The position numbers and the translations under genes were made by a program. From Zychaea mexicana (taxonomy: Eukaryota > Mucoromycota > Mucoromycetes > Mucorales > Lichtheimiaceae): a stretch of DNA of 64,000 bases. The notes beneath the pieces are model-generated. The model made no database searches. It saw nothing but the letters and a program-made list of their open reading frames with translations, and had not been told where the DNA came from. Where the stretch lies: the NCBI RefSeq assembly GCF_025766255.1, contig NW_026516691.1:248001-312000 (forward strand), in the 5' to 3' direction. Below are positions 33,401-46,703 of the stretch, piece by piece (the first letter of the stretch is position 1; every line of letters begins with the position of its first letter).

Positions 33401-36400
33401 AAGAAAAAAAGGCCAACACTCGTGTCCCGCCCCCCTGAGCCCTTTTACCCGTCATGGTCTCCTCAGAGAAATGGCGGTGGTACATAAAGTTTATCCATGT
33501 TTATAGTGTATCCATCAAAACGGGAACGTGGAACCCCAGACATCATCTTTATCCTTGTACATACTCCAGAAACACTCAAGATCCGTCTCGATATTCCTCC
33601 TAATTCTGTGCCACAGGAAGGTAGCAACACAGCAACCCCACGTTCTTTGTTATGGGCGTTATTGCTTTCGTGCAGGGACATTAGGTACTTCCACATTGTC
33701 ATACAATCCTTTGAAAAGTTGGTTTGTATTGTTACCCTAAAAACATTACTGACAAAGAAGTTTTGATGGGAGTAAGCAGGTAATATTATCATTAATCTTC
33801 GCTATCGTGATTTCTTTTTAACTAGTAGACAGAATGTATGGTGCAGCATGGTAAACATGGAAGAAGCATTATCATACACTGTCACTTGAACTTTTTCATT
33901 TCTTTGACTTTCTATGCTTGATGCCGTGCGTTCTTTATCGCAAGTGTATCACATTTCTACAGCAGCAGTGTACTATAGTTTTTGTATTGTATAATATAAA
34001 GTAGGATCATCAACACATATAAATAATGCATGACATTGTAAAAGAGAGCGCTCTTGGAGAGCTTTGTCAGGGAAATGTGCGCTGTTAAAGGGAACATAAA
34101 CAAAGAAACTCCTGTCATCGGGAGAGAAGGGGTAGTAGTAGTGAAGGGGGTAATGTCAGTGACCAATTTTTTTACCTTTTCGGCGATGATAACCTGTTTC
34201 GGGTTTTTTTGCTTATGAATCTCAATGTGAATGTGTTGTATTGACGGCAGCACGGAAACATAGAAGAAAGTGATTGTACTGCTTTATTTAGAGTATTATT
34301 GTTGGGAGAGACTTCCCTTTTCCTCTCATGCACGACGTCTCTACTGCTCCTTTAACCTTGTTCTTCTCGAATAATACCAGCAACGAACAGCACCTGGACT
34401 TATACGATGGATCCTTTTTACCGATTCAATTTGTAAATGTCCTTTCTCTACTATAACATTGTTCTTTGTACGGCTTAAATGGTAGAAGAAGAAGGTCTCT
34501 TTCAATTTTCCTCCTACTTACTGCTGCTTTTCCCTTGTACCCCTCTGTCTCTCATCAGCACTCTCCCTTTCTTATACACTCTGATGTTCTGATTCTATAG
34601 TCGATGGCACATAACTTCTACTGCTCTAATTTTGTTGGCATGCTACTACTATACCTTTGTTGACATGATGCCAAATTGAGTATTTTTGGTACCACGAGGA
34701 AGATCAGTGTCCATGTTTTGCTCACTATTGTTATGTAATTGAGAAAAAGTAGTAGCCAATCCCTAGTAAGGTCCGTAAGATGTTCACTATCGACTGTATA
34801 CGTACTACTACCTACTTTCTACTACTCCCACTTCACTGACAATATAACAACATGCTGGAATAGTATTTAAAATCTATAATAAATGTCCTGTGTCAGCCGG
34901 TGATAACATCCATTTGGTAGTTTGATGATCTGCATTAGTATTTGTGGCTAATAATGATGACAGATTTTACATTAACATAATTGTTTGCAGCTTGGCGTAT
35001 TATAATGAGAAAAGGAGAAAAGCAGCTATTGTCTGGCACCAAAGATCGTTCGTGTGCTATGACGGGCTATTATAATAAGCTATGTATATATATTAATCGA
35101 GTACAACAATCGAATCGAAAAAAAAAAACCATTTGCTTAAGGTTGAGTTGATCGTTCGATTTGTTTCAGACATTTCAATGGATGCTGTCACCCCTTCTAA
35201 CAACTGTGTACATCTTAATTCGCATCTTCACCCCCTTATTTCCCCCAGCCGTCCCTCCTCCTTTTTCGTAGCTGGACGCATGCATGTGAGAAAGAGAATA
35301 CCAGATATTTGGATAAATAAACTTTCTATCGATGCGTGTAAAGAGAGAGGGAGAAGAAGAATCTCGTACATTTGCAGATACTGACATTTCATACCACTAC
35401 TTATACATACATATAGTGTACTGTAATATCATTGCTTACAATCGTCGATTGTTGTTGCATTATATGCCTATCGCTTTAAGGTTTTTTCTTTGCTCCTTCC
35501 GTCCCCTCAATGCGTGCTTCTCATCGTGTGTCTCAATCTAGTAATAATCCGTGGACTTATATCATAGTTGAGGAACGTGAAATTGATCTAAAGGTTGCTG
35601 TTGCTGGCAGCGATAGCAAGAAGATAATTAATAAAAGTTATGAGAAAGGCTGGTAGGACCAAAAGTACTTTTCACAAATAATTGCGGCAGCAGTGAAGAT
35701 TATGCTGCTGTTGTCGTTTAAAAGAACTGTGTAGAAGATTTGCGATATATGTATAGAACAAGAGATATAGAAAATAGGGGTAGTGGGAGGGATATAGATG
35801 GAGATAATGTATGTGTGTAGAAAAGTCTAAACATTCTGGAGAAGTGTTTTTCCCTTGCTCGTCAGAAGTGCAGCTAATGTAGTGTAGACTATTGTGTGTG
35901 CATGGTTGTTGTTGTTGCTGTTGGGTATGCAGTCCCTTTTTTAGAATGTTTTAGGTTTGCCCCGGGATTGGGAATATGGGCTTGGTTGTATGTGCGTGCA
36001 ACGGTTAAGAGTTTTACGTGCTCTCTGGTCCGCACCTCACCCCTTCCCTCCTTTTCTCCCCCATCCCTTTTCATCACATTCAGTAACCGACGCGCTGGGC
36101 TTTTATTATGCAGCTTAATCACTGACGACAATGCTGCACCATTGTTCCCAAATCACGGTCAATTATTGCTGTTGTTATGTACCAAAAAGAGTAGGTAATG
36201 TATATTATTATGATGCTGATGTTTATATATTGCATGTGTAAGCGATATGCATATACAAGAAAAAAAGTGAAAAATTACAATGTTTGCTATTGACTGATTA
36301 TGATGGCTGGTGACATACACACAAAGAGAGAGAAGTTGAGATGGAGAACACGGAACATAACGAAGAAAAAAGAAATCGAGGAGGATTTTAGAGATGAGTA

Positions 36401-36613
36401 AAGTGTAATAAGAAGGGGAAAAAGTGTGAGGAGAGGGGCATAGAGTAAAGAGTGAGTGTGAGAGAAAGCGAATGATGAGATCATAGAATGTGTTTGTTTT
36501 TGCATTTTAACTACTACTAGTTTACCGAGTGTCACACACGAAAAGATGATGAAATGTTTTTTAAGAATGGAAGAAGCACAGAACAAATTGCTGGAATGGA
36601 TAATGATTTTTGT
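30449..36613. other. 6.2-kb region without a supported gene
   Basis: Read in all frames, nothing longer than about 110 codons and nothing recognised. A minus-strand stretch 33463-33792 is open (LLPSCGTELGGISRRILSVS and around) and might be a relic. Pyrimidine-rich and purine-rich blocks alternate from 34300 to 36600. Upstream control of the bZIP gene at 30448 and 3'UTR of the GATA-type gene must lie at its edges. Confidence 0.5.
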
Positions 36614-38167
36614 TTAGTTGTACAATGGCTGGCTAGCACAAGGAGGTGGTAGACGATAAAGCAATGACGATATTTGCGATGTGGGCGGCGGTGTCGTTGG
36701 GGAAGATACAATACTGCTAGTGATCGACGATGGGCTGCTACTGCCAGTACTGCTACCGCTGCTACTACTACTGCTGAAACCATGGCTGCCAGATGCTGCA
36801 TTATTATTGATGCATGGTGTGTTTGATGTATTAATGGTAGGTGCTGGTGCTGTTGGGGCATTGATCGGTTCATCGGACCACCAGTTCACTAGTGTTCTGA
36901 CGTCGACTTTACGTTTGGCAGCTTTGACAAACAATTCTGCTGGCCGGACTTTGGTGTGACGAAGATAATAGCTCTTGCAGGTTTCACACCAGTGACCGGA
37001 CCCGCACAGGTTGCGGTACCATTGATGTGTTTCCTGGACACCGCAATTTGCGCAGTATTTCTGGGCGGCCATGGGCTTAGGCGGTGGCGAATAAAAGACC
37101 ATTGGCAAATTCTTTTTGTTTTGTAACTGGTGGTACAAGTGCTGCTGGTGATGGTGAGGATGGTGCTGTTGTTGTTGATGGTGATGGTTGTTGTTGTTGT
37201 TATTGTGGTAGGGGTGGTGGTGATGGTGATGCTGTTGCTGTTGCTGAACCCGTGGTCCGGGTCTGTTGGCAACGATCAGTCGGAGTGGCCGTGGCTCACC
37301 GTGTTTGAGTTGGTAACGATAGCATGCAACGCACAGCCTGCGTCGTGAGGCGGGCTTTGTGTTGCAGTTGTGGCACATGGGTTTGAGTTTGGACGGCCGT
37401 GGTGCTTGGAGCAGCAGGACCAATTGGCCATAATAGATGGGCTGCAAGGCATTGTCGGGACGCGGCAAGTGTTGATGGCCAAAACCAACATGGTCAAACA
37501 GAAAGTTGGCGAGATCAACGGCATGGCGGAGCTTGGTGTGGTCAAAGTCGTGCAGGTTGAAGCGGAACAAAGTGTTGAGCACATTGTTGAGACGGTAGAT
37601 GTGGTCTTCTTTGGCTAGCATGGCATTCTCGAGAAAACGGACGTCAGTGCGGCCGGGCGTGGAGCCGTGCTCGGTGTAACGGAACAGGTGAAGGAGCCAA
37701 GTTGGGAAAAAAATAAACTCGGGCGAGACGAGCTGGCTTTTGCTGTTCTCGGCTTTAAAGAAGACGGCAAGCAGACGCATTTGATGGTAAAGCTCGTTGG
37801 ACTGAATGGGTCGGGATGCTTTGCCGGTGCCGATGTGACAGCGGAACGAGCCGTTCATGTGTCGTCCAATGACTTTGATGTGGATGGGCGTATAGCTATT
37901 GCTGTTATTATTTGTAGATATTGATGTTGCTTTTGGCGTCGTTGTTGGCCAGATGAAGCCATCTGTCAAGCTGTTGCGTTCACTGTTTTGCCTAAACTTG
38001 TAGCCACTATCTTGGAGAGCCTGTTCCCAGATGATCATCAAATCATCGTCGTGAATAGGTCGCTTGTTTACTGGTGCTGCATTATCAGTTGCTGCTGGTG
38101 CTGCTGTGGAGGGCAATGGTTGTTGCTGTTGCTGCAGCGGCTGAATGAGAAGCTGTTGAATGTCCAT
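36614..38167 (-). CDS. GATA-type zinc-finger protein with two unequal fingers, 517 aa
   Basis: Single exon. Residues 1-25 are Gln-rich; a conserved-looking region at about 90-250 (HIKVIGRHMNGSFRCHIGTG …FIFFPTWLLHLFRYTEHG …) is unfamiliar. Finger 1: Cys265, 268, 279, 282 with only ten residues between the pairs, a shortened form. A His/Asn/Gln-rich linker follows. Finger 2: Cys372, 375, 394, 397, a C-x2-C-x18-C-x2-C GATA finger with the HQWYR and WCETC features of fungal x18-loop fingers. The tail is Ser/Pro-rich. Likely a nuclear transcription regulator; target unknown. The shortened first finger may bind protein rather than DNA. The ATG follows no in-frame extension. Confidence 0.85.
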   Translation of the reverse strand: MDIQQLLIQPLQQQQQPLPSTAAPAATDNAAPVNKRPIHDDDLMIIWEQALQDSGYKFRQNSERNSLTDGFIWPTTTPKATSISTNNNSNSYTPIHIKVIGRHMNGSFRCHIGTGKASRPIQSNELYHQMRLLAVFFKAENSKSQLVSPEFIFFPTWLLHLFRYTEHGSTPGRTDVRFLENAMLAKEDHIYRLNNVLNTLFRFNLHDFDHTKLRHAVDLANFLFDHVGFGHQHLPRPDNALQPIYYGQLVLLLQAPRPSKLKPMCHNCNTKPASRRRLCVACYRYQLKHGEPRPLRLIVANRPGPRVQQQQQHHHHHHPYHNNNNNNHHHQQQQHHPHHHQQHLYHQLQNKKNLPMVFYSPPPKPMAAQKYCANCGVQETHQWYRNLCGSGHWCETCKSYYLRHTKVRPAELFVKAAKRKVDVRTLVNWWSDEPINAPTAPAPTINTSNTPCINNNAASGSHGFSSSSSSGSSTGSSSPSSITSSIVSSPTTPPPTSQISSLLYRLPPPCASQPLYN

Positions 38168-41100
38168 AAGATTTGCTTATTCGCGATAATTGCTGCTATT
38201 TCTGCAAGGAAGAAGAAAAAAAGAAAAAGTGAAAGATTTCTTGAGTGGGCTGTTGTTGGAAGGAGAAAGAATGAGAGAAAGAAAAGAGAAATCGAGAGCT
38301 ATTTATTCTTGAAGGGAGAACCGCTGGAAGCAATACAACGACAACACCTAGCACCGCTAGCTTCAGTTCAGGGGGGGTGCATGCGGAAAAAAAAGAGTTC
38401 TAATCTTAAAAAAGCCCTTCCTATTCTAGTGAACAGATGCTGATGATCCTCTATTTTCTTTGTGCCTACCTTCCTGCCTGTCTGTCTGTTTGCACTGTAA
38501 ATAACTTGTCAGGAACAGGAAGGGCCCTGGAATCTCTTCGAGCCAATGGCCACTGGTGCAACCTGAAGGGTTCTTTTTCATTGTTTACAACTCGGTCGCC
38601 ATGCAGGAAGTAAAGCGCGTGCTGACCATGAGACAATGGAAAAGGCATCGTTTTGCATACTGAACAGTGGAGTGGTGATGATGAAGATGGCCCTTGACTT
38701 TTTCTCTACTGGTATTTGGACATTTAGACAGATAATCCACCTATTACACAGACACAGCTTACTTGACCCATAATCGCTTGTTATTAGTAGTAAGCCCTTT
38801 TGCCCTATTTCTCCTTTTGCAGCGTAGAGCGAATGAGAGATTGGGTCCCTGCCCCGCCATCAGCCTTTAAGAAGAACAAGCATGAACAATCATCTCTCAC
38901 AGCCCTTCCAAAACGTACACGCATTACAGACACGCGCGCACGACCGACGACTGACGTCGTTAAGGACATTACACCCTCCTCTGTCCCCCCTCCTTCCCCT
39001 TGCCTCAAACCGTGGGTCTCTACTATCGAGGAATTGTGCTTCGCTCTGTGTGTATATACGTGGAGCACCCTATTCTCTCTCTTTCTCTCTTTTCGCTACC
39101 CTTATATTGCACAGGCCGTTAAGGGAAACTACATAATATCAACTCAGAACAAGCGGACACTATGATGAAGTCATTCAAGGGACTCCACATTTCTTCTTTT
39201 TCGTTATGCTCCACTCCATTTCATTTTTCTTCCTGTCGTTACTATTGCAGTCTGTTGACGGAGTAGATAAGTATGCTTCTTTCGTTTGCAGCCGAATTAT
39301 GCATTAGATTGCATAATAAATGAGCGCAGTAGCAGCAGTGAGTTGCAAAATTGAGGCGTGGGTTGTTCTCGAGGTCCGCTTCTGTCTGCCCCTGTGTCTC
39401 ATGATTCGCCTGCCCATCACCAATTTATATTTGAAATATTTCATTGTTCCCTGGCTGTGCCACAAGATCTTCCCAACCAAATTTTTGCATTCGCTTCTAT
39501 TCTAACTCTGGTCATACTAAAGTCCCGCTCGCGCTTAATCACTCACGTAGTCTCGCAAACTAGTATACATGCTAGTAGTAACACATACTAGCTACACTTC
39601 TTATAGGAATACATACAAGTAGAACTAAACCCCTCCTCTTTGGTGTTTTTCATGTCTTTCTTCAAAAAAATCTTTTCTCTCTCCCTTTCTCCCTTTTAAT
39701 TATCCTCATAAGTAGTAGGGCAGCAATTGCGTCAGTATGTGCCAATTAAGATCTGCGTCTGCGTGCTGTATATGTAACTGTGACCGTGTGATATGATGAA
39801 AAAGGACCCTTTTTCATATTAGATGTACATTTTTTATACAGATATTCTATAGTGTTAATAACATAGATTATGCGCCGCTCGGGCGCTCAGTAAGGAGAGA
39901 GAACGGGCATATCTATTTTCTGCAGATCTATAAAGAATAAGAAGCAATGATATGCTATTAAGAGCCTAGCATAATACATTATGTAATCTCTTTGCTGCTG
40001 CTGCTGCTGCTGATTGCTTGGTCGTAGAGGTATACATTCAAGTCATGCAATTGATGGTGATGACGATATACCGAGCTGCGGAGAGAATAAAAGAGGAGGC
40101 GTAAAAAGCACGACCTAGAACGGACATATGAGAGACTAGAGAGGGGTAGGAGAAGGAAGAAGGGAGAGGACGAGGAAGAAGGCATCGGCAAAGTGTATCA
40201 TTTGCTCAGAGATCAACAACGCACTGAGTTAATGGTTCGAAGATGACTATTATACATTTGGGACATGATCGTTCTTGAGCTCAGCTTCTCTCTTTTTCTT
40301 CTAATCCCCCCAAAACAATCCTCTCCTTGTCCCCTGCATGTCAGTATATAGTCTTCCGATGCATCATGTAACCAAACAAAAGAGCAAGAATGCACGCAGA
40401 TATATTTCTTCACGGGGAGGGGGAGATGAAGAGAGCGAGAAAAAAAACAGCAATCAGTACCGTTCTAATCTACTAAGGAGAGAGAAAGGAACATATTTCG
40501 TATAGCTATAAAGTCCTTTCCGGTGATATGGCCATCGCGACGACGCTGACATATCAAATAGTTACTGTTATCAAAAGGAACAAAGTTTCTTTTATAATAC
40601 CGTTGTTCATATTGAGTCCCCCTTTTTTTCTACGGTCCGCAGCATATCGACATTGATGTTGGTTCTTTAGACTACTTTAGCAACCCGTAATCCAATCAAA
40701 TCCGTTCTTTTTGGCGGCGATCACTCCAATATATGTGTACTATGAAAAAGAAGACGGAAAGAAGCTTTTTTAATTTTAGGAAACATGTACCTCTGTGCAA
40801 AACAAGAGAGCGTATATTATGATAGACATCTCATGACGATGTTTCTATTAAGGTTCCTTGTTGTAATGCACAGATTGATCGAAAGATTATGGATTATGTA
40901 TGATACTACATACTGTGATAAGTAAGTATAAAAAAACAACCATCATCCCTCTCATCTATGGTAGCGCTTTCTTGTCTTCTTTGATCCCGTATCTATATTT
41001 GTAAATTCTTCTATCGAACACTGACTCGTTTTAAAGTTATATTTGCACTACAGTAAGCTGCGATCGCCGGCTAGTACCATCATAAAAAAGACGCACTGTC

Positions 41101-41210
41101 TCTGGTTATATAATTGATGGGGGGATGTTCTTGATGTAAATTAAGAATAATGATAGTCTCCGTAGTTGTTCTTTATTGACTCTAATTGACGATAGAAAAC
41201 GGTCCAAACT
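38168..41210. other. 3.0-kb intergenic region
   Basis: Upstream of the GATA-type gene and downstream of the nucleoside hydrolase. No supported gene; open stretches at 38466-38648 (-) and 38800-39165 (+) lack any recognisable features. Contains purine-rich tracts (40080-40180, 40420-40490) and a CAG/CTG-type run near 39992-40012. Confidence 0.5.
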
Positions 41211-43298
41211 TCATTGCTCTCCTGATGACTCTTTAATACCAGCATCAAATACACGGTTCAAAATCATGCGATTAAACCGTGCACCGTCTCCACGGGTAAT
41301 CACTTGGACGTGATTAGGAGCATCATTCCACGACGGCTTATCTTGATGCCATGCTCGCTTATCGTAACATGACATTCCCAGAGTGTATTGTCCAGACGTC
41401 TCTACGCGTAGATCACAATACTGATACTCCCAATGCTTGTCAAGGGTTGACTTTGTCGTCGTCGTTTCTGCTGGACAACCATCACCCTTATCTGGAATCA
41501 AGTCCAATAGCAACAAACCGGTGAATGCATCATAACTATTTTAGAATATGTGAGAAAATAGTATAATAAATAAAAAGCATCCCCCCGCAAATCCGATCCC
41601 CAATCTCCCGGAACTCAATCCAAAATAAGAATGTTGTTGTTGTTATTTCAATATAAAACATTATCACTATTGCATCGCACAAACAATGCATAATACTAGA
41701 CGTATTCCACTTACACTGATAGACTATCCGAATCAAAGAGGCGCTTGCATACATCAAATGTCCATTCGAGAAAGGCATTGCAGAATACGCCAAGTGGATT
41801 TTTGAGTGGGACCACATGGCGTTCATAATCTTTGCGGTAAATGTTACCATCTTCGGCACCTACAAGCATCAACGGATCCGGCGGAGCGCGGAGAAGAGGG
41901 TTTGGGTTAGTTAGTAAAGTCGGGGAGGCAGTGGAGAAAAAGGAAATGCCAACTATATTACTGTCGCCCGTTTCTCCCTCTCTTTCTATCGTGTTATTAT
42001 TCTGTCAGTGCACCGCCATAAAAGTCAAATTGGATTTTTACCCTTTAATGGAAGAACAACAACATGACTAGGTGCCTGTTTCCCTTGAGCGACGAGTTCG
42101 ACGCGTTCACGATAGCCCTCAGGAGTATGGCGGAATCCTTTTGAGGCGCCTAAAACAATATCTGCAGCATCAGGATCAGCGCGAAAATTGAATTCAGCCA
42201 TTGGGGTCACATTGCCTGGGCAATCAACAGCCCTAAAATTTATTTGATTTACGGTTAGTGACATTTGTTAGCCAACAACTGCGGCGGGCAGCTACTGCTC
42301 TTCTGCTTCTAACCCTCTTTTCCCACCCCTAGATGGTGAAAAAAACCTGCTTACCCTCCCATTATCACGATACGCTTGGCTCGACTAAGGGTTACGGGAT
42401 CTCGTTGATATGCCAAAGCAACATTCGTTAAAGGACCCACAGCCAAGATGCTGACAGTCAATGGCGGGGCTTGCTTGAGCTGATATAGAATTTCATCAGC
42501 AGCATCCCTTTCCGTTGTCCTGAACGCTCGATGGTGGCACGGATCAGCGTCCTCGGCAGCTTTGTGCAATATCTGGTCCTCCCAATCCGCAGGAGCAGCG
42601 TACTTCCCCTAATCCCATATTCATTATCTTTATTAAGCTTTCGCGCGCGCTACAGCACTTTTACTCTGATACATATAACATAATTCTATCCTCACTTGGT
42701 AACCATAAAGAAAGGGGGGATGTGAACTCATAAAAGCAGAATTAAATATATAACTTACTGCGTCGTATATACCGCCCAATCCATCAGTGTTATGAAAGTA
42801 GGTTGCAAAGATGCTCTTTGAGTTCAATGGCAACTCGCTGCCTATACAGTTAAAGAGAATGCACCTCCGAGAATGAAAACCCCGAACTTCTCTTAGGCGC
42901 TCGCGCCCCCTCCTCGCTCATTGAACATCTTTGAAGCACAATTGTTTGTGTGTATCTAACCTACTGCCAATACAGGCAACTCCTCCAAAGGAACAGTCAA
43001 GCCCGCTAACTCTCGATGCTTCTGCATGACATGTAAAAGAGTAACTGCATTTCGCTTAATGTGCGTCAAACTGGTGTTGCCATGGGTCAATGTAATGGCA
43101 CGGATGTGGACTTCAGGCGATAAGAGTAAGAAAATGAGCGCAAGTACATCGTCTACACCCTATAAGTGATTCGTTGACGTGAGTTCATAACATCATAAGG
43201 CATCAAACTTGAACCTTTCTTGTTTTCTTCTTCTTCCCCTTTTTTTTACGCTGTTCTTTTCTTACCGGATCTGTATCAACAATGATAGGCTCAGGCAT
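41211..43298 (-). CDS. Nucleoside hydrolase (inosine-uridine type), 409 aa
   Basis: Splits ribonucleosides into base and ribose in purine/pyrimidine salvage, probably cytosolic. Seven exons on the minus strand: 43266-43298, 42961-43159, 42759-42841, 42608-42355, 42232-42042, 41859-41715, 41535-41211; all joins close in frame to 409 codons plus stop. Splicing exon 1 to 2 creates DTDPGVDD at residues 8-15, the calcium- and ribose-binding signature of the family. Further family blocks: ILAVGPLTNVALA, RIVIMGG, EFNFRADPDAAD. The start MPEPIIVDTDP places the signature at the usual N-terminal site. Length is slightly above the usual 310-350 because of a longer C-terminal part. No signal peptide. Confidence 0.93.
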
Positions 43299-44484
43299 AG
43301 TAGGTCTTGAAGGTATACTTGTAATAAAAATAAAGTAACCGATTTGACCCGGTGAAAATAGGTTACCTTGGAAATTTCTATCGTGGCAACCCGAACATAG
43401 ATTTGCCATTATACTGTGCATGTACGCGGTATTATCACTATATATTTCAATTCGGGCGGTTTCTAAAAAGCAACAATACCAGATGATATGATAACATCTG
43501 TTCTGTTCGAAATGTCTCTCACCTCTGCTGCCCTTACTAATACAAGCTTGTGCTGATGCCAGTGGAGAATGACAAGTGTTGTTCGTCAATGTATTACCAA
43601 GATAGTGGTAAAACCAACAAAGTTAGTGATGTTGCTGGTTGCATAATACACTAAGGAGAATACTCGATTGAAACGACTGTATTGACTATCCAGGTAACAT
43701 TTCCACAGCTCGTTTTTAACTATCACTGATGGAATTCATTTTTTTGATGACGCGTGTTTGTTGTCTACTACAGGTATTCTTACTCCTCCGCACAACCAGT
43801 ACAACTCCTGACAAGACGACCACCATGCAGGTTCAAGCTTAGCTAGCGTGGGCTACGGATTCTCGCGCGAACGAAATAAAAAAAATGGATCTTACCATTG
43901 GCGACCGTAGTGCCAAAGGTTCTCATGTGGATAGAAGAATCATATATAAACAAACAATATACCATCATATGATAGCTCAATAGTGAGTTCAATTTTCACA
44001 ACTTCAAGGGCCTGTGTATGTAAGTAAACTCTCCTGACATCATGCAAAAAGAGTCAGCTTCAAGCTGATATCCGTGTCACGCCAGGCTAGATGATTTTTC
44101 GGTAGTAGGAAGACGATATGTGTACTAGCTGAAATATAGGCCAGCACCGTGTAGAATCATGATCTGTAGACAATCACCATATTTACACAAGTGTGTATCG
44201 AATGCATCTTTTTACTACAGCTCAGACACCTTCAACGAACAGATATCAATCAGAACAAGGAATTTAATTTGAAACAAAAGAGCATTTTTATATATATTAC
44301 ATAGTCAGTCATTTTAAGAAAGATTTTGTATACAAGATATCTACTTTGAGATACAACGGGAGGAAAAGTATAAAGGAGGAGGATGGTTTGTGGGTGAATT
44401 TGGTAATGATGTATACGTATTAAGAGAAGACTTTGGGAGATATTGGAGGGTAAAAGATATATGAAAGAGATTAGTAAATTCTAT
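43299..44484. other. Intergenic, nucleoside hydrolase upstream region
   Basis: 1.2 kb between the nucleoside hydrolase start and the acetyl-CoA synthetase stop, both on minus. No gene seen; sequence just left of 44484 is the synthetase 3'UTR. Confidence 0.6.
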
Positions 44485-46703
44485 TTAGTTGGCCTTTCCA
44501 TGAACCTTTTCGATCAATTGGTCAACAATCGAGGGATCAGCCAAGGTAGAAATGTCACCAAGCTGGTCTTGTTCACCGTTGACGATCTTGCGCAAGATAC
44601 GGCGCATGATTTTACCGGATCGGGTCTTGGGATGGTCTGGGATGATATAAACACGCTTGGGCGATGCGAATGGGCCAATGACCTTGCGCACCTGCAGAGT
44701 AAGTTCCTTCTCGAGACCTTCAGCAGCTTCAACATGGGGCTTGACCGAAACGAAAGCGTGGATACATTGGCCGGTCAAGTCATCCTGACCGCCAATGACG
44801 GCAGCCTCAGCTACGGCTTCGTGAGCAACAAGAGCAGACTCAATTTCGGAAGTCGACAAACGATGGCCAGAAACGTTGATAACATCTAAAGATATAATTT
44901 CGAGAATGAGCCAAACAGGTCCAACTAAACACGCAAGCTACCAACTGTTTTTTCTCCCCCAACAAAATAAAATTGCTTACCATCAACACGTCCTCGAACC
45001 CAGATGTAGTTATCGGCGTCACGAGAGGCACCATCTCCGGAAAAGTAATACTTAAAGGATATGGAAGGGTAAAAATTAGCTGATTGCCCTCAAGATCAGA
45101 TATTGATGTAATCTATACTTACGCCAGGGTAGGGCTTGAGGTAGGTATCCATAAAACGAGTGTGGTTGTTGTACACGGTACGAGCCATTGAGGGCCATGG
45201 TTGAGCGATAGCCAATACACCAGTCTCATCCGTAGCGGTGATCTCCTTGCCAGAGGTGGGATCAAGAATGATTGGCTTGATACCAAAGAAGGGAAGCGTG
45301 GCCGAGCCGGGCTTGGTTGGGGTAGCACCGCCTAACGGAGAAATAATGATGGAGCCAGTTTCGGTCTGCCAGTAGGTATCAACGATAGCACACTGGTTCT
45401 TGCCAACCTTTTCATTGTACCAGTTCCAGGCCTCAGGGTTGATAGGTTCACCTACGGAACCAAGGATACGGAGGGAGGACAAGTCGTAACCATCGAGCCA
45501 CTGGTCGCCTAAACGACGAAGAGCGCGGATAGCGGTAGGTGCGGTATAGAATTGAGTGATCTTGTGCTTCTGGATCAAGTCCCAGAAACGCGAGGGGTTG
45601 GGGTAGGTGGGAGTAGATTCGAACAACACGGTTGTGGCGCCCAGCGTCAAAGGACCGTAGACGATGTAGCTGTGGCCGGTAACCCATCCAATATCGGCCA
45701 TGCAGGCATAGACGTCGTTTTCTTGATAGTCAAAGATGTACTTTGTGGTTGCGGCAGCGCCGAGCAAGTAGCCACCAGTAGTGTGAAGAATACCCTTGGG
45801 TGCGCCTGTCGAACCCGAAGTATACAACAAGAAAAGGGGATCTTCGCTGTTCATTGGCTCAGGAGCACAAACGCTTCGTGCCTTGGCCATTTCGTCGTGC
45901 CACCAGACATCACGGTCCTCAATCCAAGGGACAGGGGAGCCAGTGCGCTTGAACACAATGACGGATTCGACTTGGTTGGCGGAGCCCTTGCCAAGAGCAT
46001 CGTCAACAATGCGCTTAGTAGCAATGTTCTTGCCGCCACGGCGGCCTTCGTCGGAGGTGATGACAACGCGTGCAGAGCAGTCAACGACACGATCGCGCAG
46101 CGATTCAGCCGAGAAACCAGCAAAGACAACAGAGTGAGCAGCACCGATACGGGCACATGCAAGGATAGAAACAATGGCTTCGGGAATCATGGGCATGTAG
46201 ATTGCGACGTTATCGCCCTTGCGGACGCCACGGTTCTTCAAGACATTGGCCATCTTGGAAACATCACGCAACAGCTCGCCGTATGTGATCTTGCGTACCT
46301 GATCTGGCTCGTCGCCTTCGTGAATGATGGCAACCTTGTCGGGGTTCTTCATGGCGTGGCGGTCGACACAGTTGTACGACGCGTTCAGTTCACCTTCCAA
46401 AAACCAAGCAACATCGCCGTTTTCGAAAGAACCGTGCTTGACGGTTTGGAATGGCTTGGACCATGACAGCAATTCGCGTGCGAGCTATTCATTGTAACAA
46501 TAGCAATCAGTACATATTACAGGAGAGCTAAAGAGCACGATCTACCGATAGCTTACATTGCCAAAGAACTTTTCGGGCTCGTCAACACTTTCTTTCCACA
46601 TGGCCTTGTATTGCTCGAGTGAGCTGACATGTGGCTTTGGGCATTGGGACTCGTCATGAAGACGCTGGGGGACGGGATGAGATGGGATCTGCTCGGCAGT
46701 CAT
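44485..46703 (-). CDS. ACS1: Acetyl-CoA synthetase (AMP-forming), 659 aa
   Basis: Makes acetyl-CoA from acetate, ATP and CoA in cytosol/nucleus; needed for growth on acetate and for histone acetylation. Four exons: 46557-46703, 45123-46484, 44981-45050, 44485-44885, joining in frame to 660 codons. Diagnostic blocks: the phosphate-binding [11 protein letters not shown] near residue 268, [21 protein letters not shown] near 420, YYFSGDGA and [16 protein letters not shown] across exons 3-4, and RSGKIMRR with the adenylation Lys at about 618, the residue acetylated in control of this enzyme in other organisms. No mitochondrial presequence; no peroxisomal SKL (ends GKAN). The region upstream holds several CCAAT-type boxes. 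Confidence 0.97.

Noticed and set aside
45552..46466. 304-codon + strand frame opposite acetyl-CoA synthetase
   Set aside because: Antisense shadow of a strongly biased coding exon.
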